From Variovorax sp. Root318D1 (GTDB lineage Bacteria; Pseudomonadota; Gammaproteobacteria; Burkholderiales; Burkholderiaceae_C), in contig NZ_LMCQ01000025.1 in the NCBI RefSeq assembly GCF_001424835.1, forward strand, positions 62,001-126,000: a DNA stretch of 64,000 bases. The letters run 5' to 3'. The notes beneath the pieces were generated by a model. It made no database searches and was not told the origin of the DNA. It saw only the letters and a program-made list of their open reading frames with translations. A program made the position numbers and the translations under genes. Of this stretch, positions 7,888-18,500 are shown piece after piece (the first letter of the stretch is position 1; every line of letters starts with the position of its first letter).

Positions 7888-8687
7888 GCGAGTACGCCGG
7901 GTGCACTGACCCGGGAAAGAAAATCGAGCAGGCTGCGGTTGAAGGCGTCGGCCTCGGTCACGCTGTGTGCGTGGCCGCCGTGCGGCATGAAGTGGAGCGT
8001 CACGTCATGCAGGCCATCGGCCAGGTGCTGGGAGCAGGTCCACGGCACCAGCGCGTCGTCCATGGCGGCGGCCACCAGCGTGGGCGCGGAGATGTCGCCA
8101 ATGCGCGCGTCGATGTCGAACGCGCGCAGCGCGGCAATGCGCGCGCGCATGTTGGCAACGCCCGGAAAGTGCGCAAAGGCATGGTCGACCTCATCGGCCA
8201 CGCGCTCTGCATGCTCCGCGCACCAGGCCGCAGGGTAAAGAAAGATGGGTTGCGCTTCGACGTAGGCACGCGGGCCGCAGGCATCGAGCAGCGCAAGCCG
8301 CGCATCGAAGCAGCGCGCCGAATGCGGGTTGGGCTTGGACCATGCATTGACGAGCACCAGGCTTGCCACGCGCGAGGGCTTGTCGAGTGCAAGCTGCAAG
8401 CCGACGAGCCCGCCCAGCGCATGGCCCACCAAGTGGCAGCGCGGCGTCGACGTGGCGTCGAGAATCTGCACCACGTCGCGCGCCATGTCGGCAATGGCGT
8501 AGCCCGCGTCCAGTGCGGCGGGGCTGCGGCCCGTTCCGCGCTGGTCGTACGCAATCACGCGATGGCCCGCTGCGACGAGCGCGCCGATCTGCGGTTGCCA
8601 GAAGGCGGCCGAACCGCCGAGCCCCGACGACAGCAGCACCGCCTCGCCATCGGCCGGCCCATGCACTTCGTAGTGCAGCGACGGCAT
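7884..8687 (-). CDS. rutD: RutD, putative aminoacrylate hydrolase
   Basis: Alpha/beta-hydrolase-fold protein (267 aa) acting on aminoacrylate in uracil degradation. Fold markers are YDQRGTGRS after strand 4, the elbow VGHALGGLVG with Ala instead of the usual nucleophile Ser, and the late HGGHAHSVTE histidine. The Ala elbow is also my recollection of E. coli RutD, which may enhance a spontaneous reaction rather than use a classical triad. The start MPSLHYE lies 2 bases after the rutC stop; longer versions would run through rutC. The stop overlaps the rutE start. Confidence 0.92.
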   Translation of the reverse strand: MPSLHYEVHGPADGEAVLLSSGLGGSAAFWQPQIGALVAAGHRVIAYDQRGTGRSPAALDAGYAIADMARDVVQILDATSTPRCHLVGHALGGLVGLQLALDKPSRVASLVLVNAWSKPNPHSARCFDARLALLDACGPRAYVEAQPIFLYPAAWCAEHAERVADEVDHAFAHFPGVANMRARIAALRAFDIDARIGDISAPTLVAAAMDDALVPWTCSQHLADGLHDVTLHFMPHGGHAHSVTEADAFNRSLLDFLSRVSAPGVLA

Positions 8688-8689
8688 GC

Positions 8690-9082
8690 TCAGGCCTTGT
8701 TGCCGACGTGGGCGATCGACGCAATCTCGACCAGCGCATCGGGCTTCACCAGGCCGCACTGGATGCAATAGCGCGCGGGCTTGGTGCCCGGAAAGAACTC
8801 GGCGTACACCGTGTTGATCTTCGCGTAGTCGGCCCAGTCCTTGATCATGATCATGTTGAAGGTCACGTCGTCCATGGTGCCGCCGGCCGTCCTGATCACG
8901 TTCTGGATCGTCTCGAGCACGTGGCGCGTCTGCGCGGAGGCGTCGCCGACGTGCACCACGTTGTTGTCCTTGTCGAAGGGCAGCGTGCCCGACACGTAGA
9001 CGATGCCGTCGGCCATGGTGCCGGGCACGAACGGGGCGATCGGCGTGGTGGTTCCGGCCGGGATGATGGCTTGCTTGGGCAT
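8690..9082 (-). CDS. rutC: RutC, 3-aminoacrylate deaminase (YjgF/RidA family)
   Basis: RidA-superfamily protein (130 aa) proposed to convert peroxy- or aminoacrylate intermediates in the Rut pathway. Family features: PFVPGTMADGIVYVSGTLPFD near the N-terminus, ASAQTRHVLETIQNVI in the middle, and the C-terminal PARYCIQCGL with the conserved Arg and Cys, followed by VEIASIAHV. The start MPKQAI has a strong AAAGGAG eight bases upstream. It lies 22 bases after rutB and 2 bases before rutD in the same operon. Confidence 0.94.
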   Translation of the reverse strand: MPKQAIIPAGTTTPIAPFVPGTMADGIVYVSGTLPFDKDNNVVHVGDASAQTRHVLETIQNVIRTAGGTMDDVTFNMIMIKDWADYAKINTVYAEFFPGTKPARYCIQCGLVKPDALVEIASIAHVGNKA

Positions 9083-9104
9083 GGGATGGGCTCCTTTGAA
9101 AAAA

Positions 9105-9896
<792 letters not shown>

Positions 9897-9910
9897 GCGC
9901 TTCGTTCCCT

Positions 9911-11023
9911 TCAGGCCGCGAGGCGCTCGGATTCGACCTGCGAAGCCACGGGGCTCTGCACGTGCGCGCGGCTCTTCATCAGCGGCTGGATGCGCTCGCC
10001 AAAGGCTTGCACGCCCTGCACAAAGTCGTCGAAAGTGAGCAGCACGCCTTCGGTGCCCGGCACCTCGGCCATCTCGTCCAGCAGGCCCGCCACGGTGGCG
10101 TAGGAGCCCACCAGCGTGCCCATGTTGATGTTGACGGCCGAGGTCGGGTCGGTCATCTGGCGCACATTGGTGTCGGCGCCCGACTTGGTGTCGGCCGCGC
10201 CCTGCTGGCCCAGCCACGCAATGGCCTCGTGGTCGGCGCCGGCCTTGTAGTGCTCCCACTTGGCGCGCGCGGCGTCGTCGGTTTCGTCGGCAATCACCAT
10301 CACCAGCACATAGGTGGTGACGTGGCGGCCGGTCTTGCGCGTGGCCTCGATGAGCTTCTCGGCCGCGGGCGCAAAGGCCTTTGGCGTGTTCACGCCCTTG
10401 CCGAAGCAGAAGTTGTAGTCGGCGTACTTCGCCGAGAAGTCCATGCCCGCATCGCTCTGGCCCGCGCAGATCACCTTCATGTCGGCCTTCGGTTGCGGGC
10501 TCAGGCGGCAGTCGTCCATCTGGAAGTGCGCGCCCTTGAAGTCCGACTGGCCGGTACCCCACAGTTCGCGCAGCACCTGGATGTATTCCGAAAGGTACTG
10601 GTAGCGCGTGCCGAAGAACTGGTCGCCGGGCCACATGCCCATTTGCGAATACTCGGGCCGCTGCCAGCCGGTGACGAGGTTCAGGCCAAAGCGGCCGTTG
10701 GAAATCGAATCGATGGTCGACGCCATGCGCGCGACGATGGCCGGCGGCATCACCAGCGAGGCGGCGGTGGCAAAGAGCTTGATCTTGCTGGTCACGGCCG
10801 CGAGCCCGGCCATGAGCGTGAACGACTCGAGGTTGTGGTCCCAGAACTCCGTCTTGCCGCCAAAGCCGCGCAGCTTGATCATCGACAGCACGAAGTCCAC
10901 GCCGTAGCGCTCGGCCGTCAGCGTGATCTCCTTGTTGAGTTCGAAACTCGGCTTGTACTGCGGCGCGTTTTCCGAGAGCAGCCAGCCGTTGTTGCCGATG
11001 GGAATGAAGATGCCGACGTTCAT
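9911..11023 (-). CDS. rutA: RutA, pyrimidine monooxygenase
   Basis: FMN-dependent luciferase-fold monooxygenase (370 aa) that opens the uracil or thymine ring. It begins MNVGIFIPIGNNGWLLS and has the family segments GRFGLNLVTGWQRPEYSQMG and VICAGQSDAGMDFSAKYADY. The start at 11023 has CAGGAG seven bases upstream; an extension of 17 residues is not needed. It is the first gene of the rutABCDEF operon. A RutR-type operator lies about 100 bases upstream. E. coli usually has rutG after rutF; here the operon ends at rutF. Confidence 0.95.
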   Translation of the reverse strand: MNVGIFIPIGNNGWLLSENAPQYKPSFELNKEITLTAERYGVDFVLSMIKLRGFGGKTEFWDHNLESFTLMAGLAAVTSKIKLFATAASLVMPPAIVARMASTIDSISNGRFGLNLVTGWQRPEYSQMGMWPGDQFFGTRYQYLSEYIQVLRELWGTGQSDFKGAHFQMDDCRLSPQPKADMKVICAGQSDAGMDFSAKYADYNFCFGKGVNTPKAFAPAAEKLIEATRKTGRHVTTYVLVMVIADETDDAARAKWEHYKAGADHEAIAWLGQQGAADTKSGADTNVRQMTDPTSAVNINMGTLVGSYATVAGLLDEMAEVPGTEGVLLTFDDFVQGVQAFGERIQPLMKSRAHVQSPVASQVESERLAA

Positions 11024-11125
11024 GCAAAAGCTCCTGTTGCGAGGTGCTGAAGCCCTATGCATAGCCCGTGCCAAAGAAAAAAGTCGTTTCTAATCAACGA
11101 CTTGAATGTTTAAGAATGTATTTGT

Positions 11126-11142
11126 TTGACCATTTGGTCCAA
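11126..11142. promoter_or_regulatory. RutR-type operator upstream of rutA
   Basis: TTGACCATTTGGTCCAA matches the RutR palindrome TTGACCA-NN-TGGTCAA with one extra base in the right arm. Its reverse complement shares 17 of 18 bases with the site at 5703-5720. It lies 103 bases upstream of rutA (minus strand) and 100 bases upstream of the divergent SnoaL-like gene, so it may also affect the latter. Confidence 0.78.
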
Positions 11143-11241
11143 AGTGGAGCAAGTGAATCGCGCCGGGGCGCGGCAGCGCGGTGCGCAGCGGACCAAAGCG
11201 GTGCGGCCTCTCATCGGTGGATCGCGCGGCAGAATCACGTC

Positions 11242-11694
11242 ATGCCCAAGACCCCACTCCGCGCCGCCGCGGCCATCGGCGGCACTGCCGACGACATCGA
11301 AGCGGCCTTTTACGAAGCGCTGCAGCGCGGCGACATCGACGCACTGATGGCCTGCTGGGCCGATGAGGACGAGGTGTTCTGCGTCCACCCGGGCGGCCCG
11401 CGGCTGGTTGGGGCCACGGCCATCCGAGCGGCTTTCGAGCAGATGTTCGGCAACGGCGCCATCCATGCGACGCCGGCGCGCGTGCGCAAGATCGAGTCGC
11501 TTGCGAGCGCGGTGCACAACGTGCTCGAACGCATCGAGGTGCTCACCGCCGAAGGGCCCAAGCACGCCTTCGTGCTGGCCACCAACGTCTATCACAAGAC
11601 CGTGGAAGGCTGGCGCCTGGTGGCCCACCATGCGAGCCCCGGCAGCGCGCGAGAGCCCAGCGACTCGAACGATCCACCCCAGACCCTGCATTGA
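11242..11694 (+). CDS. SnoaL-like/DUF4440-type protein
   Basis: Small cytoplasmic protein (150 aa) with an NTF2/SnoaL-like pattern: ADDIEAAFYEALQRGDIDALMACWADEDEVFCVHPGG, then IRAAFEQMFGNG and a C-terminal WRLVAHHASP. Such proteins form cone-shaped dimers that bind small ligands or catalyse simple isomerisations, and many have no known role. The start MPKTPLR was chosen because the upstream in-frame extension covers the rutA promoter region and operator. The stop overlaps or touches the next hydrolase gene, suggesting an operon. It is divergent from rutA, so co-regulation by uracil is possible but unproven. Confidence 0.72.
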   Translation: MPKTPLRAAAAIGGTADDIEAAFYEALQRGDIDALMACWADEDEVFCVHPGGPRLVGATAIRAAFEQMFGNGAIHATPARVRKIESLASAVHNVLERIEVLTAEGPKHAFVLATNVYHKTVEGWRLVAHHASPGSAREPSDSNDPPQTLH

Positions 11695-11699
11695 TCGCG

Positions 11700-12752
11700 A
11701 TGCCAGCCGACCCGCCCTCTTCGCCTTCCATGAATTCGGCCATGGGCTATATGGCGCCCCGGTGGCTGCCCGGCGGCAACCTGCAGACCATCTGGCCGGC
11801 GCTGTATGCGCGGCGTTTCGACGGGCCGGCCCCCTCGTACCGCCGCGAGCGCTGGACCGCGCCCGATGGCGACTTCATCGACGTCGATTTCGTCGATGCC
11901 GCCTTGCCCGGCCCGCAACCGCTGCTGGTGCTGTTCCACGGTCTGGAGGGCTCTTCCCGCAGCCACTATGCGGAGGCTTTCGCGGCCTTTGCGGCGGAGC
12001 GCGGCATGGCCTTTGCGGTGCCGCATTTCAGGGGCTGCAGCGGCGAGCTGAACTTGGCGCCGCGGGCCTACCACTCGGGCGACTATGAAGAGATCGGCTG
12101 GATCCTGCGGCGCATGCACGGCCAGCATGTGCTGCGCGGCGGCGGCCCGGTGCTGGCGGCGGGCGTCTCGCTCGGCGGCAACGCGCTGCTGCGCTGGGCC
12201 TGCGAGGCCGGCGACACGGCGCGCGCCTCGGTCAACGCGGTGGCTTCGGTGTCGGCGCCGCTCGACCTCGCGGCCGGCGGCGAGGCCATTGGCCGCGGCT
12301 TCAACCGGCTGGTGTACACGCGCATGTTCCTTGCGACCATGAAGCCCAAGGCGCTGGCCAAGCTGGCGCAGTTTCCAGGGCTGTTCGACCGCGAGCGGCT
12401 GCTTGCGGCAAGGGATCTCTATGCCTTCGACGACGTGTTCACCGCGCCGCTGCACGGCTTTCGGAACACCGACGACTATTGGGCGCGGGGCTCGTCCAAG
12501 CCGCACTTGAGTGCGATCCGCGTGCCCACGCTGGTGGTGAATGCGCTCAACGACCCGTTCATTCCGGCCAGCAGCCTGCCCGGCCCCGGCGAGGTCGGCT
12601 CGCACGTCACGCTGTGGCAGCCCGCGCACGGCGGCCACGTGGGTTTTCCGCTCGGGCTGCCCCCCGGGCACGTGCGCGACATGCCGGCGCGCGTGGGCGG
12701 CTGGCTCAACCAGTTCGCACCGCCCATTTCGCCGCGCGCGCGCGCAAAATAG
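11700..12752 (+). CDS. YheT-family alpha/beta hydrolase
   Basis: Predicted esterase/hydrolase (350 aa) of the YheT (UPF0017) family. The N-terminus has the family-typical PRWLPGGNLQTIWP. The hydrolase core follows: LLVLFHGLEGSSRSHY oxyanion region, FRGCSGE, nucleophile elbow AGVSLGGNALLRW, acid in NALNDPFIP and late histidine GGHVGF. The substrate is unknown; family members include broad short-chain acyl esterases. ATG at 11700 is preferred, with TTG at 11691 and ATG at 11730 as alternatives; none has a strong ribosome-binding site. It follows the SnoaL-like gene by 5 bases and precedes another gene by 4 bases. Confidence 0.85.
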   Translation: MPADPPSSPSMNSAMGYMAPRWLPGGNLQTIWPALYARRFDGPAPSYRRERWTAPDGDFIDVDFVDAALPGPQPLLVLFHGLEGSSRSHYAEAFAAFAAERGMAFAVPHFRGCSGELNLAPRAYHSGDYEEIGWILRRMHGQHVLRGGGPVLAAGVSLGGNALLRWACEAGDTARASVNAVASVSAPLDLAAGGEAIGRGFNRLVYTRMFLATMKPKALAKLAQFPGLFDRERLLAARDLYAFDDVFTAPLHGFRNTDDYWARGSSKPHLSAIRVPTLVVNALNDPFIPASSLPGPGEVGSHVTLWQPAHGGHVGFPLGLPPGHVRDMPARVGGWLNQFAPPISPRARAK

Positions 12753-12756
12753 CTGC

Positions 12757-13305
12757 ATGGACGACATCGTTAAACAGGCGCTTGCCAAGTGGCCCAACGT
12801 GCCGCACTGCTACGGCTGGCTCGGCCTCGATTCGCGCGGCAACTGGTACATGCGCGACGACCGCACGCAGTCCCAGGGCCCGTTCACCACCGCCAAGGGT
12901 TCCATGCTGCGGCACGAGAAGCTGATCGACTTCATCCAGCGCAATTACGACCGCGACGCAGAGGGCCAGTGGTTCTTCCAGAATGGCCCTCAGCGCGTCT
13001 ATGTTGAACTGGAGGCCGCGCCTTTCGTCTGGCGCATTGCCGACGACAAGGACTTTGCCGTCACCGCCCACACCGGGCAGCCGGTCGACGCCATCTCGGC
13101 CTGCCTGCTCGATGAGCTGGGTCGCCTCTACCTCGCAACGCCCCTCGGGCTCGGGCTGGTCCATACGCAGGATGTGGGGCTTGCCGCCGAAGCCGTGGAG
13201 CAGGGCCGGTGGACGCCGGAGGCAGTGCACGCGGGCGATTTGCCGCAGCGCTTCGGCCATGTGCTGAGCCCGGCCGCGCGCCGGCTTGCAGCAATGGCAA
13301 AGTAG
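12757..13305 (+). CDS. Conserved hypothetical protein (DUF2946/2944-like, uncertain)
   Basis: Soluble protein of 182 residues that looks conserved among Burkholderiales, with no catalytic motif I recognise. It opens MDDIVKQALAKWPNVPHCYGWLGLDSRG, has WYMRD and QGPFTTAKGSML segments, and a middle part with alternating strands and many aromatic residues (YVELEAAPFVWRI). No signal peptide or membrane segment. It starts 4 bases after the hydrolase stop and ends just before a strong terminator, so it is the last gene of a three-gene transcription unit. The domain-family name is from memory and should be treated as tentative. Confidence 0.7.
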   Translation: MDDIVKQALAKWPNVPHCYGWLGLDSRGNWYMRDDRTQSQGPFTTAKGSMLRHEKLIDFIQRNYDRDAEGQWFFQNGPQRVYVELEAAPFVWRIADDKDFAVTAHTGQPVDAISACLLDELGRLYLATPLGLGLVHTQDVGLAAEAVEQGRWTPEAVHAGDLPQRFGHVLSPAARRLAAMAK

Positions 13306-13335
13306 CCGCCGCCGCGCTTTGCGGCGCCCATGAAA

Positions 13336-13358
13336 AAAGCCGGCTCGAAGCCGGCTTT
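13336..13358. terminator. Bidirectional intrinsic terminator
   Basis: Perfect 9-base stem AAAGCCGGC / GCCGGCTTT with the 5-base loop TCGAA, flanked by A-tract on the left and T-rich sequence on the right. It lies between the convergent conserved hypothetical gene and the cytochrome c gene and can stop transcription from both sides. Confidence 0.85.
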
Positions 13359-13376
13359 CTTTTGGGATGGAAGTGC

Positions 13377-13991
13377 TTACTTGCTTGCGCTGGCAGCCGG
13401 TGCGGCTGCCGAGGCCGCGCCGCCGGCCGGAGCTGCTGCTGCCGCGGGACGTTCGGGCATCGGGAACTTGGCGCCGCCGGCGTTGGCCATGTAGACCACG
13501 GCACGGCCGATTTCGAGGTCTTCGAAGTCGCCGCCGGCCTGGGCCGGCATGGCGCCCTTGCCATGCAGTGCATGGTCGAGCAGCGTCTCGTAGCCCTGGC
13601 CGATGCGTGGGCCCCAGGCCGCGGCGTCGTTCAGGTGGGGTGCGCCGGGAATGCCGGGCGCCGCGTGGCAGGCCGCGCATTGCGCCTTGAAAACGGCATC
13701 GCCGGCTGCGAGCGGCCGGTTGGCATCGCGGATTTCGATGGTGCCGACCTTCTTGAGCCGTTCGGCCACTTCGCGGTCGCGCGCATCCTTTGACACACCG
13801 TAGAGCGCCATGTTGTCGCCCTCGGCGGTGCCCGCGGGCTTGTTGTCCGAAACCACGTAGGCCACAAGGCCCACGATGATCAGGATGGGTACAACGAAGG
13901 AGAAAAATACCGCGAGCAGCAGTTGCTTCGGGTTCTTGATCGGGCCGGAGTGGGCGTCTTCTGTGGCCTGGTAATGCGGGTCTGCGCTCAT
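13377..13991 (-). CDS. Membrane-anchored cytochrome c (c5-like)
   Basis: Periplasmic electron carrier (204 aa) tethered by an N-terminal anchor. Residues about 1-25 are cytoplasmic, then a hydrophobic helix (LLLAVFFSFVVPILIIVGLVAYVV) crosses the membrane. The haem site is QCAACH, with a distal Met in GAMPAQAGGDF or MANAGG. The C-terminus is an Ala/Pro/Ser-rich tail. The start MSADPHY is supported by TTGAGGA five bases upstream. It belongs to the c5/c555 type common in Burkholderiales, likely feeding a terminal oxidase. A TATAAT hexamer on the minus strand near 14046-14051 may be its -10 box. Confidence 0.85.
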   Translation of the reverse strand: MSADPHYQATEDAHSGPIKNPKQLLLAVFFSFVVPILIIVGLVAYVVSDNKPAGTAEGDNMALYGVSKDARDREVAERLKKVGTIEIRDANRPLAAGDAVFKAQCAACHAAPGIPGAPHLNDAAAWGPRIGQGYETLLDHALHGKGAMPAQAGGDFEDLEIGRAVVYMANAGGAKFPMPERPAAAAAPAGGAASAAAPAASASK

Positions 13992-14054
13992 TGGCGTCCT
14001 CAATAACGGGGGCTCGTCGGGGGGCTTTTTCGAATCAACCGGCGATTATAGAGA

Positions 14055-14081
14055 GGCCCTCCGTCCAAAGGACGGAAGGCC
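14055..14081. other. Hairpin between efflux operon and cytochrome gene
   Basis: GGCC-C-TCCGTCC / AAA / GGACGGA-A-GGCC forms an 11-base-pair hairpin with one mismatch. It lies 26 bases past the stop of the outer-membrane efflux gene, so it may end that operon. No T-tract follows on the minus strand, which weakens the terminator call. Confidence 0.45.
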
Positions 14082-14106
14082 TACCCGGAGCCGTCGCGCG
14101 AAAGCC

Positions 14107-15531
14107 TCAGCCCTTGCTGTCTTTGGTGGCCCAGCCGCCGCCCAGCGTCTTGTAGAGCGTGACCTGGTTTTGCAGCTGCAACAGCCGCGTAGTCACGGCC
14201 GATTGCTGCGCCGTATAGAGCGAACGCTGCGCATCGAGCAGGTCGAGCGCGCTCGCAATGCCGTTGCGATAACGCATGTCGGAGAGCCGGAAGCGCACCG
14301 ACTCCGCCTCGGCCTGCGCGCGCTGCGCACGCACCTGCTCGCCCAGCGTGGCGCGGCCGGCCAGGGCGTCGGCCACTTCGCGGAACGCGGTCTGGATCGA
14401 CTTCTCGTATTGCGCCACGGCAATCTCGCGCCCGGCCTTGGCCGAGTCGAGCGTGGCCCGGTTGCGGCCCGCGTCGAAGATCGGCAGCGTGACCGACGGC
14501 GCGAAAGACCAGGCCTTGGAGCCGCTGTCGAACAGGCCGGAGAACTCGCTGCTCGCGGTGCCCAGCGTCGTGGTCAGCGAGACGCGCGGGAAGAAGTTGG
14601 CCCGCGCCGCGCCGATGTTGGCGTTGGCCGCAATCAGCTCCTGCTCGGCCGCGCGGATGTCGGGCCGCTCGGTCAGCAGGTCGGAGGGCAGGCCGGCCGG
14701 CACGTCGGGCATCGGCTGCACGCTGTCCAGGCCCTTGGCCCCGCCGGCTGTGGCGCTGGCCGGAACCGGCGCGCCCAGCAGCAGGGCGAGCGCGTTCTCG
14801 TCCTGCATGCGCGTGCGCTGCTGCTGCGCATAAGAAGCGCGCGCGGTTTCGGCGAGCGAATTGGCGGCCTGGAAATCGAGCTCGGACGAAACCCCGTTGT
14901 CGAAGCGCATCTTGGTCAGCCGCACCGATTCTTCGCGCGTGACCAGCGTCTGGCGTGTGAGTTCGAGCAGCTCGTCGTCGGCAATCAGCGTGAGCCAGCC
15001 GGTGGCAACGGCCGCAATCAGGCTCACCTGCGCGGCCTTGCGCGATTCCTCGGTGGCCAGGTATTGCCCCAGCGCCTGGTCCTTCAGCGCGCGGACGCGG
15101 CCGAAGAAGTCGATCTCCCAGGCCGTGATGCCCAGGTTGACGCTGTACTGCGACGACACGCTGCCCACGCTGCTGTCGAAGGCCTGGTAGGGGTTGGGGC
15201 TCGAGCGCGATCCGCTGCCCGTGAGGCCGACCGCCGGGAACAGCGACGAGCGCTGGACCTGAAATTGCGCGCGCGCTTGCTCGATGTTGAGCACCGAGAC
15301 GCGCAGGTCGCGGTTGTTCTCGAGCGCGGTGCGGATCAGCCCATTCAGGCGCGCGTCGGTAAAGAAGTCTTCCCACGGCACGGCCGCCGCGGCCGGGCCG
15401 GCCGGCTGCGCCGGATCGCCCGGAAAGGTGGTCGGCACCGGCGCAGCGGGGCGCTCGTAGGTCGGAATCAGCGAGCAGCCGGCCAGCAGCATGGCTGCTG
15501 CCAGGGCTGTGGGGATCAGTTTCTTGGTCAT
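14107..15531 (-). CDS. Outer-membrane efflux lipoprotein (OprM/NodT family)
   Basis: Outer-membrane channel (474 aa) of a tripartite RND pump. The lipoprotein signal peptide ends in the lipobox LLAGCS. Two repeated OEP domains follow, with family segments DFFTDARLNGLIRTALENNRDLRVS, WEIDFFGRVRALKDQ and, in the second half, RPDIRAAEQELIAANANIGAARANFFPRVSL. Its start overlaps the pump stop by 4 bases (ATGA). Gene order adaptor-pump-channel with a divergent TetR repressor is the classical mexAB-oprM/ttgABC layout. Confidence 0.93.
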   Translation of the reverse strand: MTKKLIPTALAAAMLLAGCSLIPTYERPAAPVPTTFPGDPAQPAGPAAAAVPWEDFFTDARLNGLIRTALENNRDLRVSVLNIEQARAQFQVQRSSLFPAVGLTGSGSRSSPNPYQAFDSSVGSVSSQYSVNLGITAWEIDFFGRVRALKDQALGQYLATEESRKAAQVSLIAAVATGWLTLIADDELLELTRQTLVTREESVRLTKMRFDNGVSSELDFQAANSLAETARASYAQQQRTRMQDENALALLLGAPVPASATAGGAKGLDSVQPMPDVPAGLPSDLLTERPDIRAAEQELIAANANIGAARANFFPRVSLTTTLGTASSEFSGLFDSGSKAWSFAPSVTLPIFDAGRNRATLDSAKAGREIAVAQYEKSIQTAFREVADALAGRATLGEQVRAQRAQAEAESVRFRLSDMRYRNGIASALDLLDAQRSLYTAQQSAVTTRLLQLQNQVTLYKTLGGGWATKDSKG

Positions 15532-18500
15532 GTTGCTTTTTCTTCCGTGATGCCGGCTGCCTCTGCATGCCGCTTGTCGGCTTCATGTTGGCGCGCACTG
15601 CCCTTGAACAGGCTGCGCACCACCACGAAGAACACCGGCACGAAGATCACCGCCAGCGCCGTGCCCGTCACCATGCCGCCCAGCACACCCGTGCCGATGG
15701 CGCGCTGGCTGGCCGAGCCGGCGCCCGAGGCGATCACCAGCGGCACCACGCCCAGGCCGAAGGCCAGCGAGGTCATGATGATCGGCCGGAACCGCAGGTG
15801 GGCCGCGGCCAGCGCCGATTCGACGATGCCCTTGCCCTGCGCCTGCAGGTCCTTCGCAAACTCGATGATCAGAATCGCGTTCTTCGCCGAGAGGCCGATG
15901 ATGGTGATCAGCCCCACCTGGAAGTACACGTCGTTGGAGTAGGCGCGCAGCATCGTCGCCAGCAGCACCCCCAGCACGCCCAGCGGCACCACCAGAATCA
16001 CCGACAGCGGGATCGACCAGCTCTCGTACAGCGCGGCCAGGCACAAGAACACCGCCAGAATCGCAAAGCCGTACAGCACGATGGCCTGCGAACCCGCCAG
16101 CTTTTCTTCGCGCGACTGGCCGGTCCATTCAAAGCCGAAGCCCTGCGGCAGCTGGGCGGCGAGCTTTTCCATCTCGGCCATGGCCGCGCCCGTGCTGAAG
16201 CCCGCGGCGGCGTCGCCGCTGATGCGAATGGCCGGATAGCCGTTGTAGCGCACCGTCTGCGTCGCGCCCTTGACCCACTTGGTGGTGGCAAAGGCCGACA
16301 GCGGCACCGGCTGGCCCTGCGTGTTGCTCGCGTTCAGGCGCAGCAGGTCGTCGGGCTGCATGCGCGCCGGCGCATCGGCTTGCACCACCACGCGCTGCAG
16401 TCGGCCGCGGTTCGGAAAGTCGTTGATGTAGCTCGAGCCCAGGCCGGTCGACAGCGTCGCGTTGATCGCGTCGAAGGTCACGCCCAGCGCGTTCGCCTTG
16501 TCGCGGTCGATGTCGATCTGCAGCTGCGGCGCATCTTCCAGGCCGTCGGGGCGCACCTGCGACAGGATCTTGCTTTGCCCCGCCATGCCCAGCAGCTGGT
16601 TGCGCGCATTGATGAGCGCCTCGTGGCCCGCGCCCGAGCGATCCTGCAGCCGGAAGCTGAAGCCGCTGGCATTGCCCAGTTCAGGAATGGGCGGCGGGCT
16701 CAGCGGGTAGATGAAGGCGTCGCGGATGCCCGAGAGCGCACCGAAGGCGCGGCCCGCCAGCGCCTGGGCCGACTGCGCCGGGTCCTTGCGTTCATCCCAG
16801 TCCTTCAGCGTCACGAAGGCGAGGCCCGCGTTCTGGCCCTGGCCCGAGAAGCTGAAGCCCATCACGCCCACCATGCTCTGCACTTCGGGCTGCTTCAAGA
16901 TGAAGTTTTCAACCTGCTGCATGACCGCCAGCGAGCGCTCTTGCGTGGCGCCGGGGGGCAGCTGCACGTTCACGATGATGTTGCCCTGGTCTTCCGCGGG
17001 AAGGAACGAGCTTGGCAGCCGCATGTAGGTGAACACCACCGCGCCGATGATCGCGGCGTAGATGATCAGGTAGCGCGCGGCGCGGCGCAGGATGCGTGCA
17101 ACCAGGCTTTCATAGCCCTTGGCCGTGCGCGTGAAACCCCGGTTGAACCAGCCGAAGAAGCCGGTCTTCTCGTGGTGGTGGCCGGCTTCCACCGGCTTGA
17201 GCAGCGTGGCGCACAGGGCAGGCGTGAGCGACAGCGCCATGAAGGCCGAGAAGGCGATCGAGGTCACCATCACCGCCGAGAACTGGCGGTAGATGTTGCC
17301 GGTGGAGCCCGCGAAGAACGCCAGGGGCACAAACACCGAGATCAGCACCACGGTCACGCCGATGATGGCGCCCGAGATCTGCTTCATGGCCTTGCGCGTG
17401 GCTTCGAGAGGCGAGAGCCCCTCTTCGCTCATGATGCGCTCGACGTTCTCGACCACCACAATGGCGTCGTCCACCACGATACCGATCACCAGCACCATGC
17501 CGAACATGGTCAGCACGTTGATCGAGAAGCCCAGCGCAAGCAGCGAGGCGAACGTTCCCAGCAGCGCAATGGGCACCACGATGGTTGGAATGATCGTGTA
17601 GCGCCAGTTCTGCAAGAACAGGAACATCACCACGAACACCAGTGCGACCGCTTCCAGCAGCGTCTTGACCACTTCGGTGATGGAGATCTGCACGAAGCGC
17701 GAGCTGTCGTACGGAATGGTCCACTTCACGCCCGGCGGGAAGAAGCGCTCGAGCTCGGTCATCTTGGCGCGGATCGCCTTGGCCGATTGAAGCGCGTTGC
17801 CGTTGGGCGTGGGCTGCACGCCAATGCCGACCGCGGGCACACCATTCAGGCGCGCCGAGGTGGCATACGACTGCCCGCCAAGCTCGACCCGCGCCACGTC
17901 TTTCAGCCGCACGGCCGAGCCGTCGGTGTTGGCCCGCAGAATGATGTTCTTGAACTGCTCCACGTTGGCGAGCTGGCCGTTTACCACCACGGTGGCCGCA
18001 ATGGCCTGGCCGGGGATGTTGGGCAGGTCGCCGATGGAGCCCGAGGACACCTGGGCGTTCTGCGCGCGGATGGCGTTGTTCACGTCGGTGGCCGACAGGT
18101 TGAAGCCCTGCAGCTTGGCCGGATCGACCCAGACGCGCATGGCGTTCTCGGTGCCGAACAGCTGGGCCTGGCCCACGCCCACCACGCGCTGCAGCTCGGG
18201 CACGATATTGCGCGCGGCATAGTCGCCGAGCGCCACCGGGGTGAAGTCCGGGTTGTCCGAGGACAGCATCGCAAACAGCAGGAAGTTGTTGCGCGCCTTG
18301 TCCACGCGCACACCCTGCTGCGTCACCGCGGCCGGAAGGCGCGGCGTGGCGCGGGAGAGCCGGTTCTGCACGTCCACCTGCGCCAGGTCGGGGTTGGTGC
18401 CGGCCTGGAAGCTGATGGTGATGGTGCCCGTGCCATCGGCCTGGGCCACCGATTCCATGTAGATGAGGCCCGGCGAGCCGTTCATCTCGCGCTCGACGAC

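Noticed and set aside
9897..11027. Extension of RutB through the rutA gene in another frame (640-codon frame)
   Set aside because: The extra part is Arg/His-rich shadow sequence; rutA itself is a clear gene on the same strand and RutB has its own ribosome-binding site.
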